Positions 25,216 through 34,888 of a stretch of 64,000 nt of DNA are shown here, piece by piece (positions within the stretch are counted from its first letter, which is position 1; each line of letters begins with the position of its first letter). Both the position numbers and the translations under genes were made by a program. This stretch comes from Planctomycetota bacterium (GTDB taxonomy: Bacteria; Planctomycetota; Phycisphaerae; Phycisphaerales; Phycisphaeraceae): positions 1 to 64,000 of the forward strand of contig JAJRRC010000052.1 in the NCBI GenBank assembly GCA_024279865.1. The letters run 5' to 3'. The notes beneath the pieces are model-generated. The model was not told the DNA's origin. It saw only the letters and a program-made list of their open reading frames with translations, and searched no databases.

Positions 25216-28200
25216 GGCTTGGCCTCCTTGACTGACGGCGTGTGCTGCTTTGCATACTGTTCAATGAGCTGCTCGCCAAGCGAAGCTAATTCTCGTTGCT
25301 CTAGCGCCAAGGCTTGAAGCTGTTGTTCACTGGCCTTCTTCGGTAAATGGCGAGTTTGTTCATAGACCTCTAACTGCAAAGACCGCAAGAGCCGAAGCTC
25401 TGCAATCGGTGGCACACCACTGCCGCCGCCACTGCCGCTGCCGCCAGCTCCACTTTGCGGTGCTTGGGTGGCATCGGCAAAACGTTCTGCCTCGGCTTGG
25501 GCTTCTAACGCGTTTGCCATCTGTCGCAATAACCGGGTGATCGATTGCTGACGATGACGAACGTCCCCATTGGCAAGACCTTGACGGAGATCGGTTGTAA
25601 TCTGCTTGGCTGTCGCATCCACCCGCTGATGCAAATGGCGAAACAAAAGGGTCTTTTGCACTTTCTGTTCCAAAGTCGAAACTTCCATGCGAAGCTCTGC
25701 TTGACGCACACCAAGTTTACGAAGATCACGACGAGCCCGACGGTCTGGTTTAACCATTGCTTCAAAGGGACCGGTGTCCTGATAAATTTGATCTTGGGTT
25801 TGAGCTAATTTTTCGTAAGCTTGTTTGAGCTTTTGCTGCTCTTTGCGAGCTTGAGCGTCTTCTTCTTTTTGCTGCTCTTTTTTAATTTCTTCCAAAGCTG
25901 TTTTTAAATGGGAAAGTGCTTTGGCTTCGTGCAATGCCACGACCGTCGATTGTGATTGACGCAATTGGGTCAATGCACTGCCTTGCTGATCGACGGCCAA
26001 GCGTAAGTTTTCCACCACAACCTTCACCGCCTGCGCAGCTGAAGCGTCGTCCTGGGCGACCATGGTATTGCGACGCAACTGAGCCAAGGACGGGATCAAC
26101 GGCGAAAGAGATTTTGCTTTGCCCAAACGATCAAGCTGAACCTGCTGCTGACGAATCAAAGCTTCCAGTGTTTTCGCCAAGGCCATGATCTGCCGCCGAA
26201 GAATAGCCTGTCTTTTTTGATCCTGTTGCGCCATTTGAGAAAGCATCAATGCAAGAGTTGCTTCACTTTGTCGCTGTTGGTCTGAAGCTTCGGTCAGATG
26301 ATTTTGACTGGCTGCCTCGGCGGCCTGACGCATCGACTGTTCAAGCCCCTGACGTTGGGCGACATGCGAAGCTTGATCCAATGCCTCGGCGGCGGCCTGA
26401 CTTTCAGCTTCTTTTTGCTGGCTTAATTGCTCACTGGCTTGACGCAATTGATCCAGTAGTTGACTGGCCTTGTCCGCGAGCGCTTTTTGATGGTCCGCAA
26501 GAGATTCTAATTCTTTGCGAACGTCCTTTGAAAGCTGCTGGGGGGTTTGGCCCAACGTGCGAGGTAACAACGCACGTGCTTGCTGACGCATGGCCTGTTG
26601 CTGTTTGAGTAAATCCTGGATTTGAAGTTGCAAGGTCAACGCATCTTGACCTTGATCCAAAAGTGAAATCAACGCGAGCAAATGCTCATTGACTTTTTCC
26701 TGCGATATTGCTGCATGACGACGTTGGGGTTGACCCAATCGTTTGACGGCTTCGTCAGAAGTTTTGCGTGCCTGATCCAATAGCCCATCCGCACGCTGGA
26801 CCAAACGCTCAAGGGCGGGCTGATCTAATTTATTAGCGCGCATTTGCTGATGTAAAGAAGCTGTCGCCTGTCGCTGGTGAATCAATTGTTCAGTGACCCG
26901 CTTTTGACCCACGCGAGCAGCCACAGCCGGGGCATTAATGAGTGTTTGCTGACGTGATTGCAAACGAATGACCTGCTGACGAATGGCTGACAACTCTGAA
27001 CGAATGCGAGAGGTCAGCGTCGCTTCATCAATGATGTGCAACAACCGAACCGCTGAACGGACTGGTTGATGTGACTCGCCAGCCAAATCAAAACCATCAC
27101 GACCCACCGCCCAAAGAGCCACCACTTGGCCGGCCTTGAGCGAAGGCCAACGACTTAAATCCAATGCAGCAGAAACTTTGATCTGTTCAGCACGATCATG
27201 TTGCTCAGCCAAACGAACGGAATCTTTTGATTCGTCCACCTTCGCTTCTAACGCGAGCGTACTCATCGCAATGTCATCACGGCCGACGGCCTCTAGGGCG
27301 ACCACCGCTTGGGGCAGCACCGATTGATCGGCCATGGGTTGCCTTAGGTTCACTGTGGGCAGGCTGTCTTTCACTGCTTCAATCCGATAGATCCGATCCG
27401 ACAAATTTGTCAGTCCAAAAGCATCGGTCAAATTCACCGTGGTTCCAATGGTTTGGGTCAACGTCCAACGCGCAACTAGCCGATGGTCGGCCGTCATTTC
27501 AAGCTGAACCTTTTTTTCATCCGTCAGCCCAGGCAACAAAGTTTCCAACACTGCTGAGGCGTCCATGGCTAAATGAACCAACGGCTTATTCAGCGTCAAT
27601 GTCCAGGTGACCTGCGAACCCATTAAGACATCGGTACTGACCCGTTGACCGGGACTTAAGGTTGCCATGTCCCAGTGCAGGGTTTGAGGCGAGATGGACC
27701 CCATCGCATAGGCTGGGGGCTGGGTCGTCAGGGTCAATGTTTTTAAGGCTGGCCGTTCTACGAGGCGAATCTGTTGCGTGGCGGTCTGGTCATCTCCCCC
27801 TTGAAAATAAAACTCCACCCCTGTCCCGGAAGTTTCGGACACGCCAGCCAAAGCACTGTGAGGAGAAGGCGTGATGAGACGTTCGAACCGCCATTGTTGG
27901 TTTTGGGTTGCACCTTGTGGGCTCATCAATACCGATTGCCATCCTTGGGATTTGGCCCCCAACGTTTTTCCTGACGCATCGATCCATCGGTATCGCAGCC
28001 AAACGCGCATATCAGAAGAGCCGCCTCGCACCACGACCGCCTGTAAGGGCAAAGGGGTATCGGTGGGCCACACCTGGGTTTGCACCAAGGTTCGCATGTC
28101 TGTGCGATGAGGCCATTGCGTGCTGCCATAGGGAGCAAGCCAACGATTCAAAGCCAAGTAACTCGATTGAGGCCAAACCAAAACGAGGATAAAAACCGCT

Positions 28201-28676
28201 AATCCCAAACCCGCAGCAAAGCTCAGATGCCTCAGTGTTTGCGTGGGATTGATCAGACGGTTCAAGGAGATGTTGTCGAGTTGTTCACGCACTTGATGCA
28301 TGCTCACCTGTGCGAGCGGGTTGGACGATGAGCCCATGGCAAAATCCACCGCACTGGCAAAACGGCCCGCCAATTGAGGGAACAAGACTTCAGCCCGCAA
28401 GGCCAAGTCCGTTAAACGCGGGCCAAACCGCCACGCCTCTGCCAAGCGCGTGATGAGCCAGGTTCCACCGAGGAGGAGAATCAGAACCCCCACCACCAAG
28501 CGGACCAACGGAGGCAATCGCAATAGATAATCAGCCACCGTGACGACCAAGGAGATAATAAACAAACCCGTCAAGCCTTGGAGCAATCGCTGAGCGACCA
28601 TCAACCCACGGCTAAAATGGCTAATTCGTTGAAGTTGTCGGCAAATGGTTTGCATGCCCAGCAGGCCGTCGTACAC
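25212..28676 (-). CDS. Large DUF4175-like membrane/coiled-coil protein
   Basis: About 1154 aa. Three hydrophobic segments near the N-terminus (residues about 35-75 and 150-165) anchor it; a beta-rich region (about 170-560) is followed by about 500 residues of Gln/Leu/Ala-rich coiled coil (TLQLQIQDLLKQQQAMRQQ and similar), ending in a Gly/Ser linker and a short helical tail. The layout matches the DUF4175-like proteins found first in planctomycete operons with MoxR-type partners elsewhere; here it heads a four-gene operon. Start is GTG at 28676 or ATG at 28655. Probably an envelope scaffold (inference). Confidence 0.75.
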   Translation of the reverse strand: MYDGLLGMQTICRQLQRISHFSRGLMVAQRLLQGLTGLFIISLVVTVADYLLRLPPLVRLVVGVLILLLGGTWLITRLAEAWRFGPRLTDLALRAEVLFPQLAGRFASAVDFAMGSSSNPLAQVSMHQVREQLDNISLNRLINPTQTLRHLSFAAGLGLAVFILVLVWPQSSYLALNRWLAPYGSTQWPHRTDMRTLVQTQVWPTDTPLPLQAVVVRGGSSDMRVWLRYRWIDASGKTLGAKSQGWQSVLMSPQGATQNQQWRFERLITPSPHSALAGVSETSGTGVEFYFQGGDDQTATQQIRLVERPALKTLTLTTQPPAYAMGSISPQTLHWDMATLSPGQRVSTDVLMGSQVTWTLTLNKPLVHLAMDASAVLETLLPGLTDEKKVQLEMTADHRLVARWTLTQTIGTTVNLTDAFGLTNLSDRIYRIEAVKDSLPTVNLRQPMADQSVLPQAVVALEAVGRDDIAMSTLALEAKVDESKDSVRLAEQHDRAEQIKVSAALDLSRWPSLKAGQVVALWAVGRDGFDLAGESHQPVRSAVRLLHIIDEATLTSRIRSELSAIRQQVIRLQSRQQTLINAPAVAARVGQKRVTEQLIHQRQATASLHQQMRANKLDQPALERLVQRADGLLDQARKTSDEAVKRLGQPQRRHAAISQEKVNEHLLALISLLDQGQDALTLQLQIQDLLKQQQAMRQQARALLPRTLGQTPQQLSKDVRKELESLADHQKALADKASQLLDQLRQASEQLSQQKEAESQAAAEALDQASHVAQRQGLEQSMRQAAEAASQNHLTEASDQQRQSEATLALMLSQMAQQDQKRQAILRRQIMALAKTLEALIRQQQVQLDRLGKAKSLSPLIPSLAQLRRNTMVAQDDASAAQAVKVVVENLRLAVDQQGSALTQLRQSQSTVVALHEAKALSHLKTALEEIKKEQQKEEDAQARKEQQKLKQAYEKLAQTQDQIYQDTGPFEAMVKPDRRARRDLRKLGVRQAELRMEVSTLEQKVQKTLLFRHLHQRVDATAKQITTDLRQGLANGDVRHRQQSITRLLRQMANALEAQAEAERFADATQAPQSGAGGSGSGGGSGVPPIAELRLLRSLQLEVYEQTRHLPKKASEQQLQALALEQRELASLGEQLIEQYAKQHTPSVKEAKP

Positions 28677-28872
28677 GCAACGCCCAAAGTTCCCCTTTAT
28701 CCTATATAGAGCAAAGAGTGGTACAGGTGGCTAAAGACTGAAAAAAAACAGCATCTCATGCCAATTATAATTCATTTTGGCGATGATTGGTGGTTCGTGG
28801 GTACTGCGTACACAAGTATTTAGATGGTTTTCAGCGTGCAAAACCTGGGGAGAGGTAAGGAATCTAAAAAAG

Positions 28873-28945
28873 CTGGCCCGGGAGGACTCGAACCTCCAAC
28901 CTCCTGAATCAGAACCAGGCGTTCTGCCAATTGAACTACGGGCCA
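28873..28945 (-). tRNA. tRNA-Gln (anticodon CTG)
   Basis: Complete 73-nt cloverleaf on the minus strand: acceptor TGGCCCG/CGGGCCA, D stem GTTC/GAAC, anticodon stem CCTGG/TCAGG with loop TTCTGAT giving CTG, 5-nt variable loop AGGTT, T stem GGAGG/CCTCC with TTCGAGT. Discriminator base G as usual for Gln; CCA is not encoded. The rest of the gap between the 28.7 kb gene and cysK holds nothing else I recognise. Confidence 0.97.
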
Positions 28946-29099
28946 AGCGATTTTCAAACATCATGCTACGGGGGTAAAAGGCTTGCGTCAAACCTTCTGA
29001 TTCTTGCCTCAGCCCAAAGATAAAGCTACATTAAGAAGTCTGATTTGGCCTCAAAGCCAACAAAATCTTAGCTTTACTAATATCTTGGAGAATATCACC

Positions 29100-30065
29100 A
29101 TGACCCTTCAACACGGACAATCCTACCCCAGTATTATTGAAACCACTGGCAACACCCCTCTGGTTAAACTCAACCGAATCGTTTCAGCAGACCATGCAGA
29201 CATCTACGTCAAGTGCGAATACTTCAACCCACTGAACAGCGTCAAGGACCGAATCGGTCGAGCCATGGTCGAAGCTGCTGAGCGAGATGGCATTCTCAAT
29301 GAAAAAACTCATATCATCGAACCCACCAGTGGGAATACAGGAATTGCATTGGCCTTTGTTTGTGCTGCCAAGGGTTATCGATTGACTTTGACGATGCCTG
29401 AGTCGATGAGCATGGAACGCCGAGCCTTGCTCCGAGCTTTGGGAGCGGACTTGATCCTCACCCCAGCTTCAGGCGGCATGAAAGCTGCCATCGAAGAAGC
29501 CGCCAAGCTCGTCGCCACCACCGAAAATGCCTGGATGCCTCAGCAATTTGAAAACCCCGCCAACCCCGCCATCCACGAAGCCACCACAGGCCCGGAAATC
29601 TGGAACGACCTCGACGGCAAAGTTGACCTGCTCGTCGCAGGCGTCGGAACCGGTGGAACCATCACCGGCGCGGGACGCTATCTCAAAGCCCAAAAAGCAG
29701 ACGTCCAAGCCATTGCCGTCGAACCAGTAGACTCCCCAGTCATTACCCAAACCCTCAACGGCCAAGACGTCAAACCAGGCCCCCACAAAATCCAAGGCAT
29801 CGGTGCTGGGTTTGTGCCTAAGAACCTGGACCTCGACATCGTCGATGCCACCGAACAAGTCACCAACGACGAAGCCTTCGAAATGGCCCGACGACTCGCC
29901 AAAGAAGAAGGTATCTTCGGCGGCATCAGCACCGGAGCCAACGTGGTCGCTGCTGCACGACTGGCTGCACGACCTGAAAATCAAGGTAAAACCATCGTCA
30001 CCGTCGGTGCCAGTTGTGGTGAACGCTATCTGACCACCCCAATGTTCCAAGAATACATGAGCTAA
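29100..30065 (+). CDS. cysK: Cysteine synthase A (O-acetylserine sulfhydrylase)
   Basis: PLP enzyme forming cysteine from O-acetylserine and sulfide. Family marks: TGNTPLVKL near the N-terminus, PLP lysine in NSVKDRIG, substrate loop TSGNTG, phosphate-binding [10 protein letters not shown], and GISTGAN near the end. Start at 29100 (MTLQHG) is supported by GGAG 9-10 nt upstream and by family length (321 aa); the open frame continues further upstream without merit. Stand-alone gene. Confidence 0.96.
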   Translation: MTLQHGQSYPSIIETTGNTPLVKLNRIVSADHADIYVKCEYFNPLNSVKDRIGRAMVEAAERDGILNEKTHIIEPTSGNTGIALAFVCAAKGYRLTLTMPESMSMERRALLRALGADLILTPASGGMKAAIEEAAKLVATTENAWMPQQFENPANPAIHEATTGPEIWNDLDGKVDLLVAGVGTGGTITGAGRYLKAQKADVQAIAVEPVDSPVITQTLNGQDVKPGPHKIQGIGAGFVPKNLDLDIVDATEQVTNDEAFEMARRLAKEEGIFGGISTGANVVAAARLAARPENQGKTIVTVGASCGERYLTTPMFQEYMS

Positions 30066-30070
30066 TCAAA

Positions 30071-30119
30071 AGCCGTTCATCATGCCACGTCCTGAAATCC
30101 AGACGCATGATAATTGGCT
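30071..30119. other. Stem-loop after cysK
   Basis: AGCC with GGCT enclosing ATCATGC with GCATGAT around a 19-nt loop. No U-run. ATCATGCGTCT on the reverse strand also occurs in repeat copy C upstream of rpoN. Confidence 0.45.
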
Positions 30120-30167
30120 AAAACTGTACTAACAAGGCTTTATGACGTTTTATCACGTATCAAAACA

Positions 30168-30182
30168 ATACGCAATGCGTAT
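30168..30182. promoter_or_regulatory. Perfect palindrome ATACGC-AAT-GCGTAT
   Basis: 15-nt palindrome 112 nt before the DUF423 start. Same layout as the ATACCC-N3-GGGTAT sites at 38370 and 62684. Confidence 0.3.
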
Positions 30183-30293
30183 CAGCTATCCGTCAGAATC
30201 AAAACGAAAGACGGATCGTTTGTTCATAAAGCTCTAACTCTGAAACCTTCTCTTGCCGTTCACGAACCGCAACGGCTGATTGCTTCTTTCATC

Positions 30294-30710
30294 ATGGCTA
30301 AACGACTTCTCATGCTTTCTGGTATTTTCGGTATGCTCGGCGTGCTTGCGGGAACCTTTGGGGCCCATGGCCTGCGAGGCTATCTCTCCGATGAAATGCT
30401 CCAGGTTTATCGCACCGGTGTGCAATACCATCTGATCCATACGCTGGCGATCTTGGGGACCGCTCTGGCCAGCGCGCGATTACGCAGTAGAACCGTCACC
30501 ATGGCGGGCTGGTGCTTTACCTGGGGCATTGTGCTGTTCAGTGGCTCGCTCTATATCATGACCATCACCGGACTCAAATGGCTCGGCATGATCACCCCCA
30601 TCGGAGGACTCGCCCTCATTGCCGGCTGGATGATGCTCTTTGTCGGGGCTTGGCAATGGAACCCTGCCAACGGCAACGGCCACACAAACGGCTCCCCTCC
30701 CAATGCCTAA
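30294..30710 (+). CDS. DUF423 family membrane protein
   Basis: Small protein (138 aa) with four membrane helices and the family opening GVLAGTFGAHGLRGYLSDEM followed by YRTGVQYHLIHTLAIL. The ATG at 30294 (MAKRLL) gives the canonical DUF423 N-terminus; the frame remains open upstream but that part has no family similarity. The family (YwdK/YgdD) has no settled function. Tail is Asn/Gly-rich. Confidence 0.9.
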   Translation: MAKRLLMLSGIFGMLGVLAGTFGAHGLRGYLSDEMLQVYRTGVQYHLIHTLAILGTALASARLRSRTVTMAGWCFTWGIVLFSGSLYIMTITGLKWLGMITPIGGLALIAGWMMLFVGAWQWNPANGNGHTNGSPPNA

Positions 30711-30791
30711 AGCATGCCTAAAAATCGCCTCAAATAGCGACTAAAAAACAAAACGATCACACATTCAATTGAATCCAACGGACCTCGCTCT

Positions 30792-30797
30792 TACAAT
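30792..30797 (+). promoter_or_regulatory. -10 box, leaderless start
   Basis: TACAAT 8 nt before the ATG at 30806. Confidence 0.45.
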
Positions 30798-30805
30798 AGA
30801 CGGTC

Positions 30806-31417
30806 ATGATTAAACACTCACTTTGGATTTGCGCCCTTGTGGCAACTGGCTTTTGTACTTCATGGGTCCATGCAGCACCCGAACCGGCCATTGTGCCACG
30901 ATCCCATGAACTGGCCTTTACGCATGGCAAGCCTCAACCCATTGCCATTCGCAATACCCAGGGAGACATTGCCTGGTACTGGTACATGACCTACAAAGTC
31001 ACCAACACCACGGGCAAAGATCGCTTGTTTTTACCTGAAGTAACCGTGGCCTATGACGATGGCAAAGCCATTTTGACCGGCCGGGATGTCCCCGCGACGG
31101 TCTTCAAACAAATTGTCCGCCGCGAACACAACCCTCTTTTAAAAAGCTCTTTGGCGGTGGTTGGAAAATTACTGCAAGGCGAAGATTTTGCCCGTGAAAG
31201 CGTTGCCATTTGGCCTCACTTTGGGAAAAATGTTAAAGAAATGCGAATCTTCATCGCAGGCCTCAGCGGGGAAACCGTCAAAATGACCTTGCCCAAAAGC
31301 AAAAAACAAGTCCTGCTCCGAAAAACGCTCATGCTTGTCTATGGCATGCCAGGCACCGACGTTCACCCTCAAGATCAGCCGGTACTCAAACGAACCGAAC
31401 GCTGGATCATGCGCTAA
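30806..31417 (+). CDS. Exported protein, unknown function
   Basis: 203 aa. Signal peptide residues 1-23 (LWICALVATGFCTSWVHA). The mature part is beta-rich: WYWYMTYKVTNTTGKDRLFLP looks like the start of an Ig-like or copper-binding-like sandwich, followed by EVTVAYDDGKA and a conserved-looking IWPHFGKNVKEMRIFIAGLSG. I have the impression of similar planctomycete secreted proteins but cannot name the family. No partner genes nearby. TACAAT 8 nt before ATG suggests a leaderless mRNA. Confidence 0.75.
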   Translation: MIKHSLWICALVATGFCTSWVHAAPEPAIVPRSHELAFTHGKPQPIAIRNTQGDIAWYWYMTYKVTNTTGKDRLFLPEVTVAYDDGKAILTGRDVPATVFKQIVRREHNPLLKSSLAVVGKLLQGEDFARESVAIWPHFGKNVKEMRIFIAGLSGETVKMTLPKSKKQVLLRKTLMLVYGMPGTDVHPQDQPVLKRTERWIMR

Positions 31418-31450
31418 CACTTCCAAAAACAAGACTCCACTTCAAACGCT

Positions 31451-31474
31451 CGTCATCAAAGCGTGACGGTTTTT
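31451..31474 (+). terminator. Weak intrinsic terminator after the exported protein gene
   Basis: CGTCA/TGACG with loop 8 nt, then G and five T. Confidence 0.4.
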
Positions 31475-31507
31475 GTACGTCAGAAAAAGAGCTTCCTCTG
31501 AAACATC

Positions 31508-31606
31508 TTAGAGCATCTTGCATCATTTCTTGCCGCCTCTGACTAAGTGAGCCGTTTGAAAAGAAGCCGCACGCATACTGCGCCCCCGGGGGCACGTCTG
31601 CTGAAA
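31508..31606 (+). repeat. Long REP-type element
   Basis: TTAGAGCATCTTGCATCATT leader, then CGTTTGAAAAGAAGCCGCAC and a palindromic end running into CCCCCGGGGGCACG. The leader matches the element at 45139-45229 closely. Confidence 0.75.
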
Positions 31607-31809
31607 TACAAAAAAACGCGACAAATGCTCTATGACACAAACCTTACAAACCCCAGCAAGGTCCGTATAAAATCCCAAATTCCCGGCCTTTTCCCCCATT
31701 GCAGACCTCAATATCACTGCATGATTAAGTCGCCCCACGCAGACGACGATGTAAAGACAGGCAAGCTGGGTAATTTGGTAACCCAGCCCATTGTATTTGG
31801 GAGTCTAAC

Positions 31810-32400
31810 ATGGTCATTGGTAGCCAGGATTTATCCGACAAACAGATTTTCACCACAGGTGAAGCGGCAGATGTCTGCAAAATTTCGCAGCAAACCATTA
31901 TCCGTTGTTTTGATCGTGGCAAGCTCAAAGGCTTTCGCGTCCCGGGCAGTCGCTTTCGGCGTATCCCCCGTGACGAGCTGGTTCGCTTTATGCGGGAAAA
32001 TGATATTCCGATTGAATCCTTGGCCCGCGGCCGCAAACGTCTTTTAATCGTGGACGACGATGAACAGATTCTCGAATTGTTTCTAGACGTCTTTCGTGAT
32101 GACGAACGCTTTGAAATCAAAACCGCAGGCACCGGCTATGACGCGGGGATTCTCACCGAGCAATTTCGACCGGACCTGATCATCCTCGACTACATGCTCC
32201 CTGATGTGAACGGCAACATTGTCTGCCAAACCATTCGCAACAATCCTGACATGGCGAATACCAAAATTATTATTGTCTCCGGCGTCGCCGATCAAAAAGA
32301 AGTGGGTCGGCTCCTCGAAGCCGGAGCCGATGGCTTTCTTAAAAAGCCTTTTTCCATTGACGAACTACTCAAGAACATTACCCAGTTACTCCAAATTTAA
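31810..32400 (+). CDS. Response regulator with N-terminal excisionase-type HTH
   Basis: 196 aa in the unusual order DNA-binding then receiver. Residues about 12-60 are a MerR/excisionase-like helix-turn-helix (TTGEAADVCKISQQTIIRCF, RVPGSRFRRIPRDEL). Residues 76-196 are a CheY-like receiver: acidic DDD at 82-84, phosphoacceptor Asp127 (LIILDYMLP), Ser157 and Lys178/179. Strong GGGAG 6 nt before ATG. Followed 113 nt later by an HDOD-histidine kinase, likely its cognate kinase (inference). Probably a phosphorylation-controlled regulator whose HTH is N-terminal. Confidence 0.9.
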   Translation: MVIGSQDLSDKQIFTTGEAADVCKISQQTIIRCFDRGKLKGFRVPGSRFRRIPRDELVRFMRENDIPIESLARGRKRLLIVDDDEQILELFLDVFRDDERFEIKTAGTGYDAGILTEQFRPDLIILDYMLPDVNGNIVCQTIRNNPDMANTKIIIVSGVADQKEVGRLLEAGADGFLKKPFSIDELLKNITQLLQI

Positions 32401-32433
32401 CCCCCCCGGAAGTTCCCCCCGGAAGTTTTTTTG
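32401..32433. repeat. GC tract between the regulator and kinase genes
   Basis: Two C-arm units starting immediately after the regulator stop codon and ending GGAAGTTTTTTTGG. Confidence 0.88.
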
Positions 32434-32512
32434 GCAACTACCTCAAGCTGTTGTGAGCTTTTTTGAAGCCCTTAGATTTTTTACGCTTTTGGATTTTTGG
32501 ATTATTTTTTCG

Positions 32513-34825
32513 ATGGATCACCCTCGCGCTCGCCATGTTGAATTAATTTTAAAGCAGGTCAATGCGTTACCCACGCTGCCTGCGGTGGCGACACGCCTAC
32601 TTTCATTAACCGCAAACGAACAGAGTGAAATTCAGGATGTGGTGGATTTGATTACCACGGACCCTGCTTTAACCGCCAAGGTTTTGTCGTTGTGTCGCTC
32701 TGCGAATCTGGGCATCCGCACGCCGATCATGACCGTCGATCAAGCGGTCGTCATGCTGGGCTTTAATGCCATTCGCAATGCCGTTTTATCCATGAAAGTG
32801 TTTGACACGTTTGAGGAGTCTGAACAGGCTTCGCCCGATTCCGCCCGTTTATGCCGAGCTGATTTTTGGCGTCACAGCATCGCCGTCGCCGTCGCCGCTG
32901 AGAACATTGCCAAAGCGCACCCTCATTTGCCGGACCTCAATGCCGCCGATGCTTTTGTGTGTGGTCTGTTGCATGACATCGGCAAGTTGGCGTTGGATAT
33001 GTTACTGCCTCGCAGTTATGAGCGGGTCATTGAATTAACAAAATTAAATCGTGGGAACATTGCTGAATTTGAACGCAGCATTGTGGGCATTGATCATCAC
33101 ACCACAGGCAAACGTTTGGCAGAGCAATGGCATTTGCCTCACAAACTTCAAGATTGCATTTGGCTTCACGGGGCAGATCCAAGCACTTTGCCGAACCTCG
33201 ACCACCGTCGACTCATCGGCCTCATCAGCTTGGCGGATATGATGGCGCGTAAACTTCACATTGGGTTTAGTGGCAATTTCCAAACCAAAGATGACATTGC
33301 TTCTTTGGCGGATCAATTGGGGCTCAATGTCAAGGTGGTCCATGCCATTGAAAAGACGTTGATTGAAGATGTGAAAAACCGCAGCAGTATTTTGGGTTTG
33401 TCTCAAGTTCCTTCACGCGAATTGTTTTACGAATCCATTCAACGTGCCAATGAAGAATTGGGACGCTTGAACAATGCGTTAGAACGACGGAGTCAGGTTT
33501 CTGTTGAACAATCCAAAATTTTGACTGCGGTCACGGATTTTCACGCTCAAGCCGTCCCCGGCCGCAGCGTACAGGAAGTCATTGACGCGGTGATTCAAAG
33601 CGCCAATCAAACGCTTGGCCAAGGTTTTTTCGTGATGCTTTGGCAGCCTCAAAATGAAAAGCACAACCGTCAATGGATGATTCGTCAATACCTTGATACA
33701 AGCATCCCTCGTGAAGTTCATGAAGGGGTTGATCAGGGTTCGAATTTTCCCAGCGAATTTTCCGGAGGCGGGTGGCAATTGATTGATCCGCCGCCTCATG
33801 CACCGGATTTGGCGCAGTTGGACCCGGGCGGTCCTGCCGCGATGAATTTGGTGAGCATTATTCCTTGGGTCGCGGATTATTTAATTCAGTCGCCGGACGT
33901 ACGCAAAATTCAGATGTTGCCGTTGAGTTGTGGCTGGGGGACTTCTGCAATTTTGCTGCATGACCGAGAACAGCTTCCTGCGTGGGCGCAGCTCAGCACG
34001 CTGACGCATACTTGGGGAGCCGCCATTGCTGGAGCCTCCCAACATGAAGGGGCTCGCAGGCTCGGCGAAGAACTAGCTGAGTCCAACCTCGCGCTTGCTG
34101 AAGCACAAGATCAACTTTTACAAGCCGAAGCCATGACAAGACTCGGTGAGATGGCCAGCGGCGCGGCACATGAGATGAACAATCCCTTGGCGGTCATTTG
34201 CGGTCGAAGCCAATTGCTCGCTCGATCTTTGGACCCAGATTCTTCATCACACAAGCACGCCCAAACCATCGTCGAGCAATCACATCGCCTCAGTGATTTG
34301 ATTACCGCATTAAAGCTTTGCACCGAATCGGTGTTGCCTGACCGGGTGCCAACGGACATTGAAGCCTTGTTGGAGCAAACCCTTCAAAACGTCCGAGAGA
34401 GCCTTGGCGAATTGGCAGACCAGGTGGGCATGGAAGTTCAACTGATAGAGCCTTTGCCAAACGTTTTATTGGACCCAGTGCAGATTAAGCAAGCGTTGAG
34501 CGCGTTGATCTGTAATGCCTTAGAAGCCTCTACTGATGCGACTGCGAAAATCCAAGCCCAGCTCAGTGAAGATGCCAATCACCTGCAAATCAAGGTATCT
34601 GACACAGGGCCTGGCATGGATGAACACACCTTAGCGCATGCCATGGACCCTTTTTTCAGTGCCAAGCCTGCCGGCCGTCAGGTGGGTATGGGATTGACCC
34701 GCGCCCAGCAATTGGCCCTCGCCCATGGCGGCGAGGTGGGGTTATGCAGCGCACCGGGTCATGGAACTGAGGCAACTTTGTCCTTGCCCCTTGATTCGTC
34801 CTTGAACCTAACCGATACACCCTAG
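32513..34825 (+). CDS. HDOD domain sensor histidine kinase
   Basis: 770 aa. Residues about 5-210 are an HDOD domain (LPTLPAVATRLL, TTDPALTAKVLSLCRSANLG, AVVMLGFNAIRNAVL, CGLLHDIGKLALD). A short coiled coil and a variable GAF-like sensor region follow. A HisKA/HATPase_c kinase ends the protein: H-box AAHEMNNPL with phosphorylated His553, N-box NALEAS, G1 DTGPGMDE, F-box DPFFS, G2 VGMGLTRAQQ. The ATG at 32513 begins the family-like N-terminus; the frame stays open upstream through the repeat tract but is not used in my call. No membrane segments, so a cytoplasmic sensor. Confidence 0.9.
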   Translation: MDHPRARHVELILKQVNALPTLPAVATRLLSLTANEQSEIQDVVDLITTDPALTAKVLSLCRSANLGIRTPIMTVDQAVVMLGFNAIRNAVLSMKVFDTFEESEQASPDSARLCRADFWRHSIAVAVAAENIAKAHPHLPDLNAADAFVCGLLHDIGKLALDMLLPRSYERVIELTKLNRGNIAEFERSIVGIDHHTTGKRLAEQWHLPHKLQDCIWLHGADPSTLPNLDHRRLIGLISLADMMARKLHIGFSGNFQTKDDIASLADQLGLNVKVVHAIEKTLIEDVKNRSSILGLSQVPSRELFYESIQRANEELGRLNNALERRSQVSVEQSKILTAVTDFHAQAVPGRSVQEVIDAVIQSANQTLGQGFFVMLWQPQNEKHNRQWMIRQYLDTSIPREVHEGVDQGSNFPSEFSGGGWQLIDPPPHAPDLAQLDPGGPAAMNLVSIIPWVADYLIQSPDVRKIQMLPLSCGWGTSAILLHDREQLPAWAQLSTLTHTWGAAIAGASQHEGARRLGEELAESNLALAEAQDQLLQAEAMTRLGEMASGAAHEMNNPLAVICGRSQLLARSLDPDSSSHKHAQTIVEQSHRLSDLITALKLCTESVLPDRVPTDIEALLEQTLQNVRESLGELADQVGMEVQLIEPLPNVLLDPVQIKQALSALICNALEASTDATAKIQAQLSEDANHLQIKVSDTGPGMDEHTLAHAMDPFFSAKPAGRQVGMGLTRAQQLALAHGGEVGLCSAPGHGTEATLSLPLDSSLNLTDTP

Positions 34826-34888
34826 CATAGACCCCAAGGCAATACCCTAGAAGTATCTGGGGGAAAGGGGTCGAGGCTGGAGAAAGCA

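Larger units (their letters stand above)
31418..31809. other. Gene-free stretch before the signalling cluster
   Basis: Contains the weak terminator at 31451, a long REP-type repeat (31508-31606) and then about 200 nt of unmarked sequence leading to GGGAG before the ATG at 31810. Confidence 0.5.

Noticed and set aside
29469-30050. 193-codon antisense ORF over cysK
   Set aside because: Gly/Asp-rich shadow of a well-defined gene, no start signal.
32219-32512. 98-codon upstream extension of the HDOD kinase
   Set aside because: It overlaps the end of the regulator gene in another frame and reads through a repeat tract; the domain begins right after ATG 32513.
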